From Gracilibacillus timonensis (GTDB taxonomy: Bacteria > Bacillota > Bacilli > Bacillales > Amphibacillaceae), in contig NZ_FLKH01000011.1 in assembly GCF_900086715.1 (NCBI RefSeq), positions 496,001 to 560,000 on the forward strand: a stretch of 64,000 bases of DNA, written 5' to 3'. This document shows, one piece after another, positions 44,190-53,270 of this stretch. The notes under the pieces were generated by a model. That model was not told where the DNA came from and did no database searches. It worked only from the letters and a program-made list of their open reading frames with translations. Position numbers and translations under genes: made by a program. Within the stretch, counting starts at the first letter, position 1; every line of letters starts with the position of its first letter.

Positions 44190-44777
44190 TCATCTGATAT
44201 GTTTGATTAATACCATCATCCGATCGAACCATTTTTTAAAGGACGTTCTGTTATCTGGTAAAAGCCTTACATCACTTCTAGCTGCGATTTCTTCCACAAT
44301 CTCGTCAATACGTTGGTTATCGGTTATGATTTTTTCTTCCGTAATGTCGGTATTAAACGCATGGATACAATGGTCAACTTGCGCCTTTGTCCAGGTATCA
44401 CCCCGTTCCAGCCGCTTATTCAACCGTTTTAACAGCGTATTTTTATCAGCATACAAGATATAATGCCGTAACGGAATACCTTCATCGATCAGCTTTTGAA
44501 CGATTTCTTCATAATATTGGCGATTAAAAAGGGTCATCGGTACAATAATGGTTCCTTCATAGGTATTCGAAAGATACGTTAACATGTCATAATTAAAGGT
44601 TCTCCATTGCTCATGGTCTTGAAAATTGGATTCATGCAATTGCTTTGGGATATTCTCACGAATGAAATATCCGATATTTTCCGGATCATAAATAAACGAG
44701 TTGGGCAGTCTTCGTTTTAATTCGAATGCACTCGTTGTTTTACCAGATCCAAATGCACCGTTCAACCAAATAATCAT
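44190..44777 (-). CDS. tmrB: TmrB-like P-loop ATP-binding protein
   Basis: The 195-residue protein matches Bacillus subtilis TmrB throughout as I recall it: MIIWLNGAFGSGKT start (Walker A at 7-14), YDPENIG, FNYDML, IIVPMTL, and the tail DRMMVLIKHIR. TmrB gives tunicamycin resistance, thought to act by binding the drug at the membrane. The C-terminal amphipathic helix needed for membrane binding is present. A single gene, downstream of a lipoprotein gene on the same strand. Confidence 0.87.
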   Translation of the reverse strand: MIIWLNGAFGSGKTTSAFELKRRLPNSFIYDPENIGYFIRENIPKQLHESNFQDHEQWRTFNYDMLTYLSNTYEGTIIVPMTLFNRQYYEEIVQKLIDEGIPLRHYILYADKNTLLKRLNKRLERGDTWTKAQVDHCIHAFNTDITEEKIITDNQRIDEIVEEIAARSDVRLLPDNRTSFKKWFDRMMVLIKHIR

Positions 44778-44803
44778 ATCGAGCCTCCCCGCACCATTGT
44801 TGA

Positions 44804-45487
44804 TTACTGCATATAGAGTTTATCAATAATATTTATAACCTCTTCATCGTTACCAGGATCAATTTCAACTAACTCTGTATTTTCAATGATCTCTTCTCTT
44901 TCTTGCTGGATATCATCCGCCGTTACATTATCAGGACGGGAAAGCCCGCCGTACCAACGATATGGAATGTTATAGACATTGATGGTACCATCTCCATTGC
45001 CGCTATAGGTTATCATGCCATCTACTATTCGAGAACCTCGCAGTTGAATCACATCTTCCGGATAGCTGACATCAATATCCTCTTCGCCAGGATTCAATGA
45101 AGTACCAGCTGGAATGCGTGTCACATCCACAGCTTCTATATCTTGATTGTCTCCAAGTTGTAGCCAAACACGGGCATATTCGATTTCCTCTGAAGAATAG
45201 GCAGATAATGCGCTATCGTTAGCGCTATTAGGTTCGTCATTTTCCGTATCTGTAGTGGATGTAGTTTCTTCCGTAGTATCGGTTTCATCCGTAGCGTCAT
45301 TTTCGGAACGATCGGCTGTAGATGATTCATCATCCTGCTCGTCTTGAGAAGTTGTTTCTTCTTCAAGAGCGGGCTCCTGTTCTGGATTGGCCTCGGTTTC
45401 TTCTTGTTCATTAGCACACCCAGCTAGAACTAATATAAGGATGATTAGGGCGAAGCTGTTATAAATAGACGTGGTGAATTTTTTCAT
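44804..45487 (-). CDS. acidic lipoprotein of unknown function
   Basis: The 227-residue protein has a lipoprotein signal with lipobox LAGC (Cys24), a 70-residue Glu/Asp/Thr-rich linker and a C-terminal folded domain starting at about residue 95 (SSEEIEYARVWLQLGD...INVYNIPYRWYGG). I do not know the family name of the C-terminal domain. It lies 27 bp upstream of tmrB on the same strand and may be co-transcribed. Confidence 0.8.
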   Translation of the reverse strand: MKKFTTSIYNSFALIILILVLAGCANEQEETEANPEQEPALEEETTSQDEQDDESSTADRSENDATDETDTTEETTSTTDTENDEPNSANDSALSAYSSEEIEYARVWLQLGDNQDIEAVDVTRIPAGTSLNPGEEDIDVSYPEDVIQLRGSRIVDGMITYSGNGDGTINVYNIPYRWYGGLSRPDNVTADDIQQEREEIIENTELVEIDPGNDEEVINIIDKLYMQ

Positions 45488-45700
45488 GATTCCATACTTC
45501 CTTCTTCATAATATTAAAAACCATATAAAGTTAAATATACTAGAAAACGCTAGTCAACACAATATCTCGAATCGTCTTAAATAGGTGATTATAGTTAAGC
45601 GTACGAGGTATGGTCAATTTTATTTAAGAAGTCACTGTCATGTGGAATAATAGTAATGATAAAGATTAGCGGTATAAAGTGCCTGATAAATGTGGAGGTC

Positions 45701-45850
45701 ATGAATGTGTTTGGTTTGATAAAAAAATGGATTTGGCGATAGCTTTTTATTTTTAAAAGGGGCTTCTTATGAAAGTATTGGAATCACTGCTATGGTATTT
45801 GCATCTTAATGATTATTCTGTCATTTAAACAAAAAAATAACCACCAGAGC
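45701..45850 (+). pseudogene. possible decayed small membrane protein gene
   Basis: GTGGAGG precedes an ATG with 13 codons (MNVFGLIKKWIWR), then stop. A hydrophobic reading ESIGITAMVFAS...LMIILSFKQKNN follows in shifted frames. Nothing else is evident between 45488 and 45900. Confidence 0.3.
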
Positions 45851-45900
45851 CTAGTATATGGTGATTATTCCTTATGAAAATTAAAAGTATTATTAATAAA

Positions 45901-46266
45901 TTACCGATTCAACTGCATCAAAGCACCCTCAGGCACCGCCTCTTGCGGAACCTCCACCCATCCCTTGCCATAACGGCCTGCTGCATAGATTTCTAAATAG
46001 GCGTTTGGCTGTAGTTCTCTATCCATCACCCTTACAATACGCTGCTTATTCCCTTCCTGATCAAATCCAGTAAACTCGTAACGATAGTTGCCATTCCACA
46101 GCTCTTCATAGTCTGTCGTTGTCTCCACGTAATAGAGGCTTTCTTCATTATTGTGCAACAACCAGTCGCTTAAAGGGATGATACCAGCAGTTGTTTGCTG
46201 GATGCCGACGAACAAGATAGCGAGAAATGCCAGTAAGCCAACACAGGTAATAGCCACTTTTTTCAT
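45901..46266 (-). CDS. yxeA: YxeA family protein (DUF1093)
   Basis: The 121-residue protein has an N-terminal signal/anchor helix and the YxeA pattern: YYVETTTDYEE, YRYEFTGFDQEGNKQRIV, and AYLEIY ending in a VPEGAL-type tail. In B. subtilis yxeA follows the yxdJKLM genes. Here it is on the opposite strand but has the same CTTACA/TGTAAG dyad 89 bp upstream as the regulator and ABC genes to the right. It is therefore probably part of the same peptide-stress response. Confidence 0.85.
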   Translation of the reverse strand: MKKVAITCVGLLAFLAILFVGIQQTTAGIIPLSDWLLHNNEESLYYVETTTDYEELWNGNYRYEFTGFDQEGNKQRIVRVMDRELQPNAYLEIYAAGRYGKGWVEVPQEAVPEGALMQLNR

Positions 46267-46354
46267 ATGTTCTTGCTCCTTTCGATGAATGGTTATCTGA
46301 ATACAATGATATCAAGGAAGTGAAGGCTTAGAGATCTATTTTCCTTTCAAAAAC

Positions 46355-46370
46355 CTTACATTGTTGTAAG
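46355..46370. promoter_or_regulatory. BceR/YxdJ-type operator upstream of yxeA
   Basis: CTTACATTGTTGTAAG, a dyad with half-sites CTTACA and TGTAAG. Confidence 0.8.
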
Positions 46371-46514
46371 ACTGTTTGGATGTTCTGCATGCTGATAAAC
46401 TGCGGCGGTATTACACCCACTATACCTTGTCAATCGAGATTATTCTTTTAAGACGATTTCATTGATTAATAACTCCAAACAAAACCGAAAAAACTATGTA
46501 TTCGCGATATTGTT

Positions 46515-46940
46515 GTGGCGCTATGTGTCAGTTTATTTTATGCAGCACTGGGTGTCGGCTTGCTTCTAGTCACCGATCAATTGGGAGTGCCTGGAGAATT
46601 AGAGGCTTCTTTCCTGCTAGGATTTTCAGCGAATATCTTTCTGCTAGTGTTAACCTTTTTCTTGTTCGGCTATGTTTTATTATTATACGGTATTCGGAGT
46701 GGGGCTGTTTATGGGATTTTGACGGCATTACTGCTGTTTGTTCATAATATTTTAGCCAATGTATTGGAGAGTATCAACAATGGCTTGCTCTCAAGCTTCA
46801 TCGAGCATTTTCCTTTTTATTTCTATCCAGTGATGGTGGGATCCAATCCACTTTCGCCATTGCAATATGCTATTGGCTGCCTGACCCTTATTGTGTTATT
46901 TATGGTTGTGCTTAAAAAGAGTGAAAAAATGGAAGTGTAG
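46515..46940 (+). CDS. membrane protein, probably N-terminally truncated
   Basis: 141 residues with four hydrophobic helices (SLFYAALGVGLLLVTDQLG, VLTFFLFGYVLLLYGI, VYGILTALLLFVHNIL and a last VLFMVVLKK helix). The GTG at 46515 has no ribosome site; the frame stays open upstream to 46473 (KPKKLCIRDIVV) and seems coding, but no start codon appears. Possibly decapitated, or started at a non-standard codon. No family was recognised. It lies between yxeA and the regulator. Confidence 0.5.
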   Translation: MALCVSLFYAALGVGLLLVTDQLGVPGELEASFLLGFSANIFLLVLTFFLFGYVLLLYGIRSGAVYGILTALLLFVHNILANVLESINNGLLSSFIEHFPFYFYPVMVGSNPLSPLQYAIGCLTLIVLFMVVLKKSEKMEV

Positions 46941-46978
46941 GAGAAAGGTGAGTGGAGAATATTAGATAGTTTATTAGA

Positions 46979-47030
46979 TGAAAAAGTCGCCAATCGCCAT
47001 GTTTGACTGTTGATCGGGGCTTTTTATATC
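46979..47030 (+). terminator. weak terminator
   Basis: An imperfect AAAAAGTCGCC...GGGGCTTTTT pairing followed by T-rich sequence after the membrane protein gene. Confidence 0.45.
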
Positions 47031-47049
47031 TTTTTATTAAATTTTCGTC

Positions 47050-47150
47050 TGCAAGAAAGAATCTTACGGACTGTAGAACGAGTTTCGCTCTTTTTCAGTC
47101 CGCGAGAATAAATCTTATGGACGGAGGAACGAGAATCGCTCCCCTCATTC
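47050..47150. repeat. 50-bp-class hairpin elements (two, diverged)
   Basis: CTTACGGACTGTAGAACGAG...CAGTCCGCGAGAA and a second, weaker copy (CTTATGGACGGAGGAACGAG). Same family as 35.6 and 60.2 kb. Confidence 0.75.
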
Positions 47151-47243
47151 TGCGATAACAAACTCTTGTGACTCGGGCCTGCTAAGTACCAACCATTCTT
47201 ACAAACTCAAGACCGGCGACCAGAGACGACACCTTTCGCTAAC

Positions 47244-47259
47244 CTTACAAAGTTGTAAG
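47244..47259. promoter_or_regulatory. BceR/YxdJ-type operator upstream of the regulator gene
   Basis: CTTACAAAGTTGTAAG, 70 bp before the response regulator, implies autoregulation. Confidence 0.8.
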
Positions 47260-47328
47260 AAAACGCACTTGCCCTTTGTAGTCTCCCATCATCTATGCCA
47301 TAATAATGGAAAATAAGGAGTGAACAGC

Positions 47329-48036
47329 ATGCAAACGATGATGATTGTCGAGGATGACCCCAAGATTGCCGAGCATTTACAAACCTATATTGAAAAATAT
47401 GGCTATCACGTGGAGAAGGTGGAAGTTTTTGATCAGGTTATGGATGTATTTCAAAAAATCGAGCCGGATTTGGTGTTACTGGATATCAACCTGCCCAGCT
47501 ATGATGGGTATTATTGGTGTCGGCAAATTCGGCAAGTATCGACCTGTCCAGTGATCTTTATCTCGGCACGGGTCGGGGAAATGGATCAGGTGATGGCTCT
47601 GGAAAATGGTGGTGATGATTTTATCACCAAACCATTCAGTGCCGAAATTGTCATGGCCAAAATACGCAGTCAGCTGCGCCGGGCCTATGGTGCGTACGCT
47701 CAGGATGTGAAAGAACGTTTCTTGGAAATAGAAGGTTTGAAACTTTTGCCGGAACGCCTGGAATTAACCTTTAATGGGCAAGAAATCTATTTATCGAAAA
47801 AGGAAGCAGATATCATCGAAACGTTAATGAATCGTTATCCGCGAGTTGCCGGCAGGGAGGACTTATTAGAAAAATTGTGGGATGACCAAACCTATGTCGA
47901 TGAAAATACCTTAAATGTCAATATCACAAGAGTGCGGAAAAAGTTGCAGTCTGTCGGGATAGATAATGGTGTGGAAACGGTTCGAGGCGTTGGTTACCGG
48001 CTGCACGCACCCTTGGCACAAGGAGAAGACAAATGA
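47329..48036 (+). CDS. OmpR-family response regulator, Bce/YxdJ type
   Basis: ATG 47329 has AGGAG at 9 nt; GTG 47320 is part of that site. The 235-residue protein has a receiver domain (acidic pair VEDD, phospho-Asp in LVLLDINLP, Lys in ITKPFSAE) and an OmpR winged helix with NVNITRVRKKL and TVRGVGYRL. Overlaps the kinase gene by 4 bp. It likely binds the CTTACA-N4-TGTAAG dyads at 46.36, 47.24 and 49.88 kb. Confidence 0.92.
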   Translation: MQTMMIVEDDPKIAEHLQTYIEKYGYHVEKVEVFDQVMDVFQKIEPDLVLLDINLPSYDGYYWCRQIRQVSTCPVIFISARVGEMDQVMALENGGDDFITKPFSAEIVMAKIRSQLRRAYGAYAQDVKERFLEIEGLKLLPERLELTFNGQEIYLSKKEADIIETLMNRYPRVAGREDLLEKLWDDQTYVDENTLNVNITRVRKKLQSVGIDNGVETVRGVGYRLHAPLAQGEDK

Positions 48037-49028
48037 AGTTATTTTGGAAAGAACACAGCTTATTAATTGCTCTTAATATCGTGCAATTTGTGGCTATTCT
48101 GCTAATCTATTGGCTAGACGGTTACCGAAATCTGCTGCCAGCATTCTACGCGATTTTTATCGGATTCTTTTTTCTTACCTGTTATCTTTTTTATCAATAT
48201 GTCAGTCGCCGTGCGTTTTATCAACGTTTGAGTGAGCCGCTGAAGTCACTGGATGAATCATTGCAAAAAAGCAGTCAACATCCTGTTTCCGAGGCATTAA
48301 ATGAACTGTTGCGCAGCCAGTATAAACATTATCAAGAGCAGATACATACCATCGACAAAGAGAAGGAAGAACATCTGAAGCTGATGGATCAATGGGTACA
48401 TCAGATGAAAACACCAATCTCGGTCATCGAACTCACCGCACAGAACTTGGATGAACCAGATTCGTCGAGTATTCGAGAAGAAACGGAGCGCATGAAATCG
48501 GGCCTAAACACGATTCTTTATATGGCCAGATTGCGGACAATAGAGCAGGATTTTCATATCAAACCGATCCAGCTGGCCTCATTGGTACATGAGGTGAATG
48601 GGGAAAATAAACGATTCTACATACGTAATAAAGTTTATCCAAAAGTGGAAGAATTAACGGCAAGAGTGACCGTACAGACCGATGAAAAGTGGTTATTCTT
48701 TATACTGACGCAGCTTGTTTTAAATGCCGTGAAGTATTCTGCTGGAAAAAGCCAATCGATCATCATCTCGATTTATGAAAGGGAGAGAGAAGCCATATTG
48801 GAAGTGAAAGATTTTGGAGTAGGCATTCCAGAAACGGATAAAAAGCGGATTTTTGATGCATTTTACACCGGAGAAAACGGCAGGGAATTTCGAGAATCCA
48901 CCGGGATGGGGCTGTATCTAGTGAAAGAGGCAGCAGAATACCTGCAACATCAGATCGAATGGGAGTCACAAGTCGGTGAAGGCTCCACCTTTCGGATTAT
49001 CTTCTCGGAAACGCAAAAGGTTTTTTAG
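48033..49028 (+). CDS. intramembrane-sensing histidine kinase, Bce/YxdK type
   Basis: The 331-residue protein has two transmembrane helices with almost no extracellular loop (residues about 8-28 and 34-56), then HisKA with MDQWVHQMKTPIS (phospho-His), and an HATPase domain (N box NAVKYS, G boxes DFGVGIP and STGMGLYLV). Such kinases sense antimicrobial peptides together with a BceAB-type transporter, encoded here 1 kb downstream. Confidence 0.92.
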   Translation: MKLFWKEHSLLIALNIVQFVAILLIYWLDGYRNLLPAFYAIFIGFFFLTCYLFYQYVSRRAFYQRLSEPLKSLDESLQKSSQHPVSEALNELLRSQYKHYQEQIHTIDKEKEEHLKLMDQWVHQMKTPISVIELTAQNLDEPDSSSIREETERMKSGLNTILYMARLRTIEQDFHIKPIQLASLVHEVNGENKRFYIRNKVYPKVEELTARVTVQTDEKWLFFILTQLVLNAVKYSAGKSQSIIISIYEREREAILEVKDFGVGIPETDKKRIFDAFYTGENGREFRESTGMGLYLVKEAAEYLQHQIEWESQVGEGSTFRIIFSETQKVF

Positions 49029-49268
49029 GAATTAGAAGATGGAGTATGTGCAAAAAAAGATGAGAGAAACGTATGGAACAGGGCATTGATTTGATAATTT
49101 ACTTGTAAGTAAAATGACCTTTTGTGAATAACTGTTAATAATAAGAGTGCTTTAAAAGCTCTACAACTATATGGTCAATGTATTATCATATCTCTTGTTT
49201 TTGTGTATAATTTTGTTATAAGCAACATATACTATTACTATTTCTTTGATGAGAGAGGTGGTAACTGT

Positions 49269-49436
49269 ATGTGTTATGAGGATGGTGAAGAAGAAATGTC
49301 TGTAGAAACGCCTCTTAAAACACCAGCAGAATCGTTAGAAAAGTCTATCCAAGAAGTGAAAGACATGAGAGATGGGAAATTAAGAAAAAAAACATGGGAC
49401 GAACTTTACAATGAAATAAAAGAAGATAATGATTGA
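49269..49436 (+). CDS. antitoxin-like small protein of a type II TA pair
   Basis: ATG 49269 follows GAGAGGTGG; the frame is open from 49203. The 55-residue acidic protein (ETPLKTPAESLEKSIQEVKDMRDG...TWDELYNEIKED) has a typical antitoxin C-terminus and is followed 9 bp later by a RelE-like toxin remnant. Inserted between the kinase and ABC genes of the Bce module. Confidence 0.65.
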   Translation: MCYEDGEEEMSVETPLKTPAESLEKSIQEVKDMRDGKLRKKTWDELYNEIKEDND

Positions 49437-49445
49437 GGTTAAAAC

Positions 49446-49792
49446 ATGTATTCTGTCATTCCTACACCAGAATTTGAAAAAAGAATAAAGTATTTAATAA
49501 GGAAAAAACGCTATAAAAAAGTGGGGAATGACGTACATAAGATTTACTAGAAACAGGGAATTTTATAGGTGATGAAATCCCTAATGTAGGTTTGAAAATG
49601 CAACAGTCTATTTACAAAGTGAGGGCTGTAAATACAAGTGCAAATGTGGGCAAGTCAGGTGGATTTAGAATAATATATTTGGTAACTGAAGACCACTTTG
49701 AAATATACTTGTTAGATATATATTCTAAAAAAGACAAAGAAAATATAACGAATGAACAAATAAAGCTAATTTTAAAAAACAATCAACTATAA
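49446..49792 (+). pseudogene. RelE/HigB-like toxin, frameshifted
   Basis: ATG 49446 with GAGGTT upstream starts MYSVIPTPEFEKRIKYLIRK. A missing base at about 49541 (CAT AA-GAT) makes a stop; shifting frame restores DLLETGNFIGDEIPN and then YKVRAVNTSANVGKSGGFRIIY, YLLDIYSKKDKENIT, the RelE/ParE core. As read it gives no full toxin. The antitoxin is intact. Confidence 0.82.
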
Positions 49793-49882
49793 AAAATGTG
49801 TAGGAGAGGGGATTATTTCTTCTCTTTTTTTATGGGCATTTTTAACCATGATTAGGTCTTTCATGTTTGTGTTATAACAAAC

Positions 49883-49898
49883 CTTACATTAATGTAAG
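49883..49898. promoter_or_regulatory. BceR/YxdJ-type operator upstream of the ABC transporter
   Basis: CTTACATTAATGTAAG, a perfect 16-bp palindrome 85 bp before the ATPase start. Confidence 0.88.
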
Positions 49899-49982
49899 AC
49901 AAATGAAATAAAAATCAATCGTCCGTTACCACCATCAGCGATATACTAGGCATTAATCAAGTACAAGAAAGGAAGTATACGC

Positions 49983-50747
49983 ATGTTAAATGTAAACCAA
50001 GTAAGCAAGATATATGAAGGGAAAGTCGCCTATCGTGCGCTGACGGATATTGATTTAAACGTGGAGGACAATGAATTTGTGGGAATCATGGGTCCGTCCG
50101 GGAGTGGCAAAACGACGCTGTTAAATATTATTGCCACGATCGATGAACCAACCACAGGAAATATTACCATCAATGGCGACAATCCACATCTTTTGAAAAA
50201 AGACAAGCTGGCCAAGTTCCGCCGCCGAGAATTAGGATTTGTTTTTCAAGATTTTAATTTATTGCATACCCTCACTGTAGAGGAAAACATGGTACTGCCG
50301 CTCACGCTGGATGGCAAGAAGGTCAAAGAGATGAAGGAGAAGGCCCACCAGTTTGCGGAGAAGCTGGGGATTAGCGAGATTATGAAAAAAAGAATCTATG
50401 AAATCTCTGGTGGGCAAGCGCAACGAGCAGCTGTAGCAAGGGCGATGATCCACTCGCCTAAATTGCTTTTGGCTGATGAACCAACCGGTAATCTGGATTC
50501 TCGTTCTTCGAAGGACGTAATGGAAATGCTGACTACGTTGAACCAAAAGGAACAAACAACGATGCTTTTGGTTACCCATGATCCGCAGGCAGCAAGCTAT
50601 TGTAATCGGGTTGTTTTTATTCGAGATGGCCGATTTTATTCGGAAATTCATCGTGGCGATAACCGTCAAGCCTTTTTCCAAAAAATTATCGATACACTCT
50701 CGTTAATGGGAGGGGATGCTAATGACTTTTCGTCAGTTCGCGTTTAA
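49983..50747 (+). CDS. peptide-stress ABC transporter ATPase (BceA/YxdL type)
   Basis: The 254-residue protein has Walker A GPSGSGKT (37-44), Q-loop FVFQDFN, signature ISGGQAQR and Walker B LLLADEPTGNLD. Starts after AAAGGAAG and overlaps the permease by 26 bp. Works with the permease to sense and remove cell-wall-active peptides from lipid II-type targets. Confidence 0.93.
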   Translation: MLNVNQVSKIYEGKVAYRALTDIDLNVEDNEFVGIMGPSGSGKTTLLNIIATIDEPTTGNITINGDNPHLLKKDKLAKFRRRELGFVFQDFNLLHTLTVEENMVLPLTLDGKKVKEMKEKAHQFAEKLGISEIMKKRIYEISGGQAQRAAVARAMIHSPKLLLADEPTGNLDSRSSKDVMEMLTTLNQKEQTTMLLVTHDPQAASYCNRVVFIRDGRFYSEIHRGDNRQAFFQKIIDTLSLMGGDANDFSSVRV

Positions 50748-52614
50748 TAATGTCATTCGCAATAAAAGGCTGTATGCCGCCTATTTCTTAACAAGTCTGT
50801 TTACAGTGATGGTCTTTTTTACCTTTGCGATTTTTGCCTTTCACCCGTCCTTATCAGGGGGGAGCATGAATCAATATGTGTCGATCGGGATGAATGTGGC
50901 TTCGGGAATTATTTACGTGTTCTCTTTTTTCTTTGTCTTGTATTCCATGAGCTCTTTTTTGCAATCTCGTAAGAAAGAGTTTGGCTTGTTAATGATGCAA
51001 GGAATGAGCATGAGACAGATTCGGCTGATGGTTTTTCTTGAAAATATGTTGATTGGGTTTGTTGCTACGATTGGTGGTATTGGTGGAGGGTTAGTATTTG
51101 CCAAGGCGATTCTGTTGATTGCGGAAAATGTCTTGATTATTGAGGATGAATTGCCTTTCTATCTTCCTACACAAGCCATTTTGTTAACGTTTGTCTGTTT
51201 TATTGTGCTGTTTTTCCTCATTTCCTTGTTTGTTTCTTATATATTGAGAAGCCGGAAATTAATTGATTTGATCAAAGGGGATCAGCAGTCAAAAGGGGAG
51301 CCCAAGGCCAATCTGTGGCTAACGTTACTGGCGGTGCTCTTACTTGGTACAGGGTATTCCATTGCCTTAATGGTAGAGGGTCTCGAGGTAGTTGCAGCAC
51401 TACTGCCAGTTGTTCTGCTTGTTATCTTAGGAACCTACTTATTGTTTACCCAGTTAAGTGTCTTTCTGATCCGACGTTTGAAAAAGCAGAAGCGTTTCTT
51501 CTGGCATAAGACCAATATGATTTTATTATCGGACCTTTCTTTTCGTATGAAGGATAATGCCAGAACCTTTTTCTTAGTGGCGATTATTTCAACGGTTGCC
51601 TTTTCGGCGATCGGTACATTGTATGGTTTTCAGTCGTTTTTATCCGCCGGAACGCAGCAGCAAGGTCCCTATACGATCAGCTATAGAGCGGATGACACCG
51701 GTGGGGAAGAGGCGGCTGCTGTGATTGAGGAAAGTTTGCAAGCAGATCAGTTAGAGACAGATGGCGAGCGTCTTCAACTGCGGTATTATGAAACAGGTGA
51801 TCAATCGGTTGTTATCGTGAAAGCATCTGACTATAATCGCTTTGCGAGTTTATTAGACGAAGAAACACTAAACATTTCAGATGGCTCCCCTGGGCTGGTG
51901 CGGAAGGAAATACCTTTATTAATGATCGGAACTCCTGGAGATACAGAGGAAGAAGTGTTGGCGAATGCCGGACTTGAGCTGGAAAATGGTTCTACAATAG
52001 AGCCGAAACAGCTGATCGAATCGGAGGTGTTGCCTGCCACTGCTGGAAATGAATATTATGTGGTATCTGATCATGACTTTGAAAGTTTACCAGAACCTTC
52101 TTCTGAGCAAAGTTATTTTGCTTGGCAGGAACGCAATGGTGAGGATATCTCAATCGCAGTATCCGAGCAATTGGATCAAGAGATAAGCGATGGATTTATT
52201 AGTAATCCGACTTATGAAGAATATCTTTTAAATAAGGTGTATGGCCCCATCCTCTTTGTTGGTTTATTTATTGGTATTGTCTTTTTTGTCTCGGCAGGTA
52301 GTTTCCTTTATTTCCGTTTGTATGCAGACGTTGATGCAGATAAGCGCAAGTTTCAGGCAATTACCAAGATGGGGCTGACCGATAAGGAATTGAAACAGGT
52401 ACTGAACAGGCAGACGCTGATCCTCTTTTTTGCACCGATTGTAGTGGCCTTGATCCATGGTGCAGTAGCATTAACGGCATTGTCAAATTTGTTCTTCTAT
52501 AATTTGGTTCAAGAGGCAGCCAGTGTGTTAGGTCTGTTCTTGACGATTCAGATTCTTTATTTCTTTATCGTGAGGTTTTATTATACTCGGCAGATAAAGG
52601 CATCGCTTCGATAA
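50722..52614 (+). CDS. peptide-stress ABC transporter permease (BceB/YxdM type)
   Basis: ATG 50722 has GGGAGGGG at 6 nt. The 630-residue protein has ten predicted transmembrane helices, an FtsX-like domain after helix 2 (RKKEFGLLMMQGMS) and a long extracellular domain of about 200 residues between helices 7 and 8 (about 310-500), the BceB hallmark for peptide recognition. It signals to the intramembrane kinase. Confidence 0.92.
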   Translation: MTFRQFAFNNVIRNKRLYAAYFLTSLFTVMVFFTFAIFAFHPSLSGGSMNQYVSIGMNVASGIIYVFSFFFVLYSMSSFLQSRKKEFGLLMMQGMSMRQIRLMVFLENMLIGFVATIGGIGGGLVFAKAILLIAENVLIIEDELPFYLPTQAILLTFVCFIVLFFLISLFVSYILRSRKLIDLIKGDQQSKGEPKANLWLTLLAVLLLGTGYSIALMVEGLEVVAALLPVVLLVILGTYLLFTQLSVFLIRRLKKQKRFFWHKTNMILLSDLSFRMKDNARTFFLVAIISTVAFSAIGTLYGFQSFLSAGTQQQGPYTISYRADDTGGEEAAAVIEESLQADQLETDGERLQLRYYETGDQSVVIVKASDYNRFASLLDEETLNISDGSPGLVRKEIPLLMIGTPGDTEEEVLANAGLELENGSTIEPKQLIESEVLPATAGNEYYVVSDHDFESLPEPSSEQSYFAWQERNGEDISIAVSEQLDQEISDGFISNPTYEEYLLNKVYGPILFVGLFIGIVFFVSAGSFLYFRLYADVDADKRKFQAITKMGLTDKELKQVLNRQTLILFFAPIVVALIHGAVALTALSNLFFYNLVQEAASVLGLFLTIQILYFFIVRFYYTRQIKASLR

Positions 52615-52695
52615 TGCTTGGTTGTTTGGAGTATAGTAAAATTCATCGATCCATTGCTCCAAGTTAGTTTTGGGTGTATAGGAGAATCCCCGATA

Positions 52696-53096
52696 ATGAC
52701 GGCCAAAATCTGAGGTAAAGGCGCTGAAATGGCCGTCATCTTGAAAATGACGGCCAAAATCCGAGGTAAAGGCGCTGAAATGGTCGTCATCTTGAAAATG
52801 ACGGCCAAAATCCGAGGTAAAGGCGCTGAAATGGCCGTCATCGCAGAAATGACGGCCAAAATCTGAGGGAAAAGCGCTGAAATGGCCGTCATCGCAGAAA
52901 TGACGGCCAAAATCCGAGGTAAAAGCGCTGAAATGGCCGTCATCTTGAAAATGACGGCCAAAATCCGAGGTAAAAGCGCTGAAATGGCCGTCATCTTGAA
53001 AATGACGGCCAAAATCCGAGGTAAAGGCGCTGAAATGGCCGTCATCTTGATAATGACGGCCAAAATCTGAGGTAGAAGCACTGAAATGGCCGTCAT
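52696..53096. repeat. 51-bp hairpin tandem array B (eight units)
   Basis: ATGACGGCCA recurs at 52696, 52747, 52798, 52849, 52900, 52951, 53002 and 53053, every 51 bp. Each unit is ATGACGGCCA, 24 nt, TGGCCGTCAT, then a 7-nt spacer (CTTGAAA or CGCAGAA). The arms are perfect 10-bp inverted repeats, and each right arm can also pair with the next left arm around the 7-nt spacer. Unrelated in sequence to arrays A and C but with the same period. Long reading frames across it are artefacts. Confidence 0.95.
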
Positions 53097-53221
53097 CCCT
53101 CTGTCTTTCTAATAGAAACGATGGTGTCGAACAGCCATCACATTTCTTTTTTCAAAAAAACGTTTGTATTTCCTCTTCTAATCACGTTATCCATCAAGAA
53201 TCGAGAGTCATATGTTTATAT

Positions 53222-53240
53222 TATACCTCCATAGGGTATA
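53222..53240. promoter_or_regulatory. CsoR-like operator and -10 region of the copper ATPase
   Basis: TATACCTCCATAGGGTATA resembles the CsoR site of copZA (ATACC...GGTAT). TATAAT boxes at 53237 and 53242 overlap it, so a bound repressor would block the promoter. Confidence 0.7.
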
Positions 53241-53270
53241 ATATAATCGAAAGAGAGGAGTGAATGACAA

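Noticed and set aside
52581-53096. 171-residue minus-strand frame with MTAISALLPRILAVI repeats, resembling a repeat membrane protein
   Set aside because: It is array B read in frame; the DNA arms are perfect palindromes and the opposite strand is also open.
52696-53096. CRISPR array
   Set aside because: Regular spacing suggested it, but the whole 51-bp unit is repeated with no unique spacers, and no cas genes are present.
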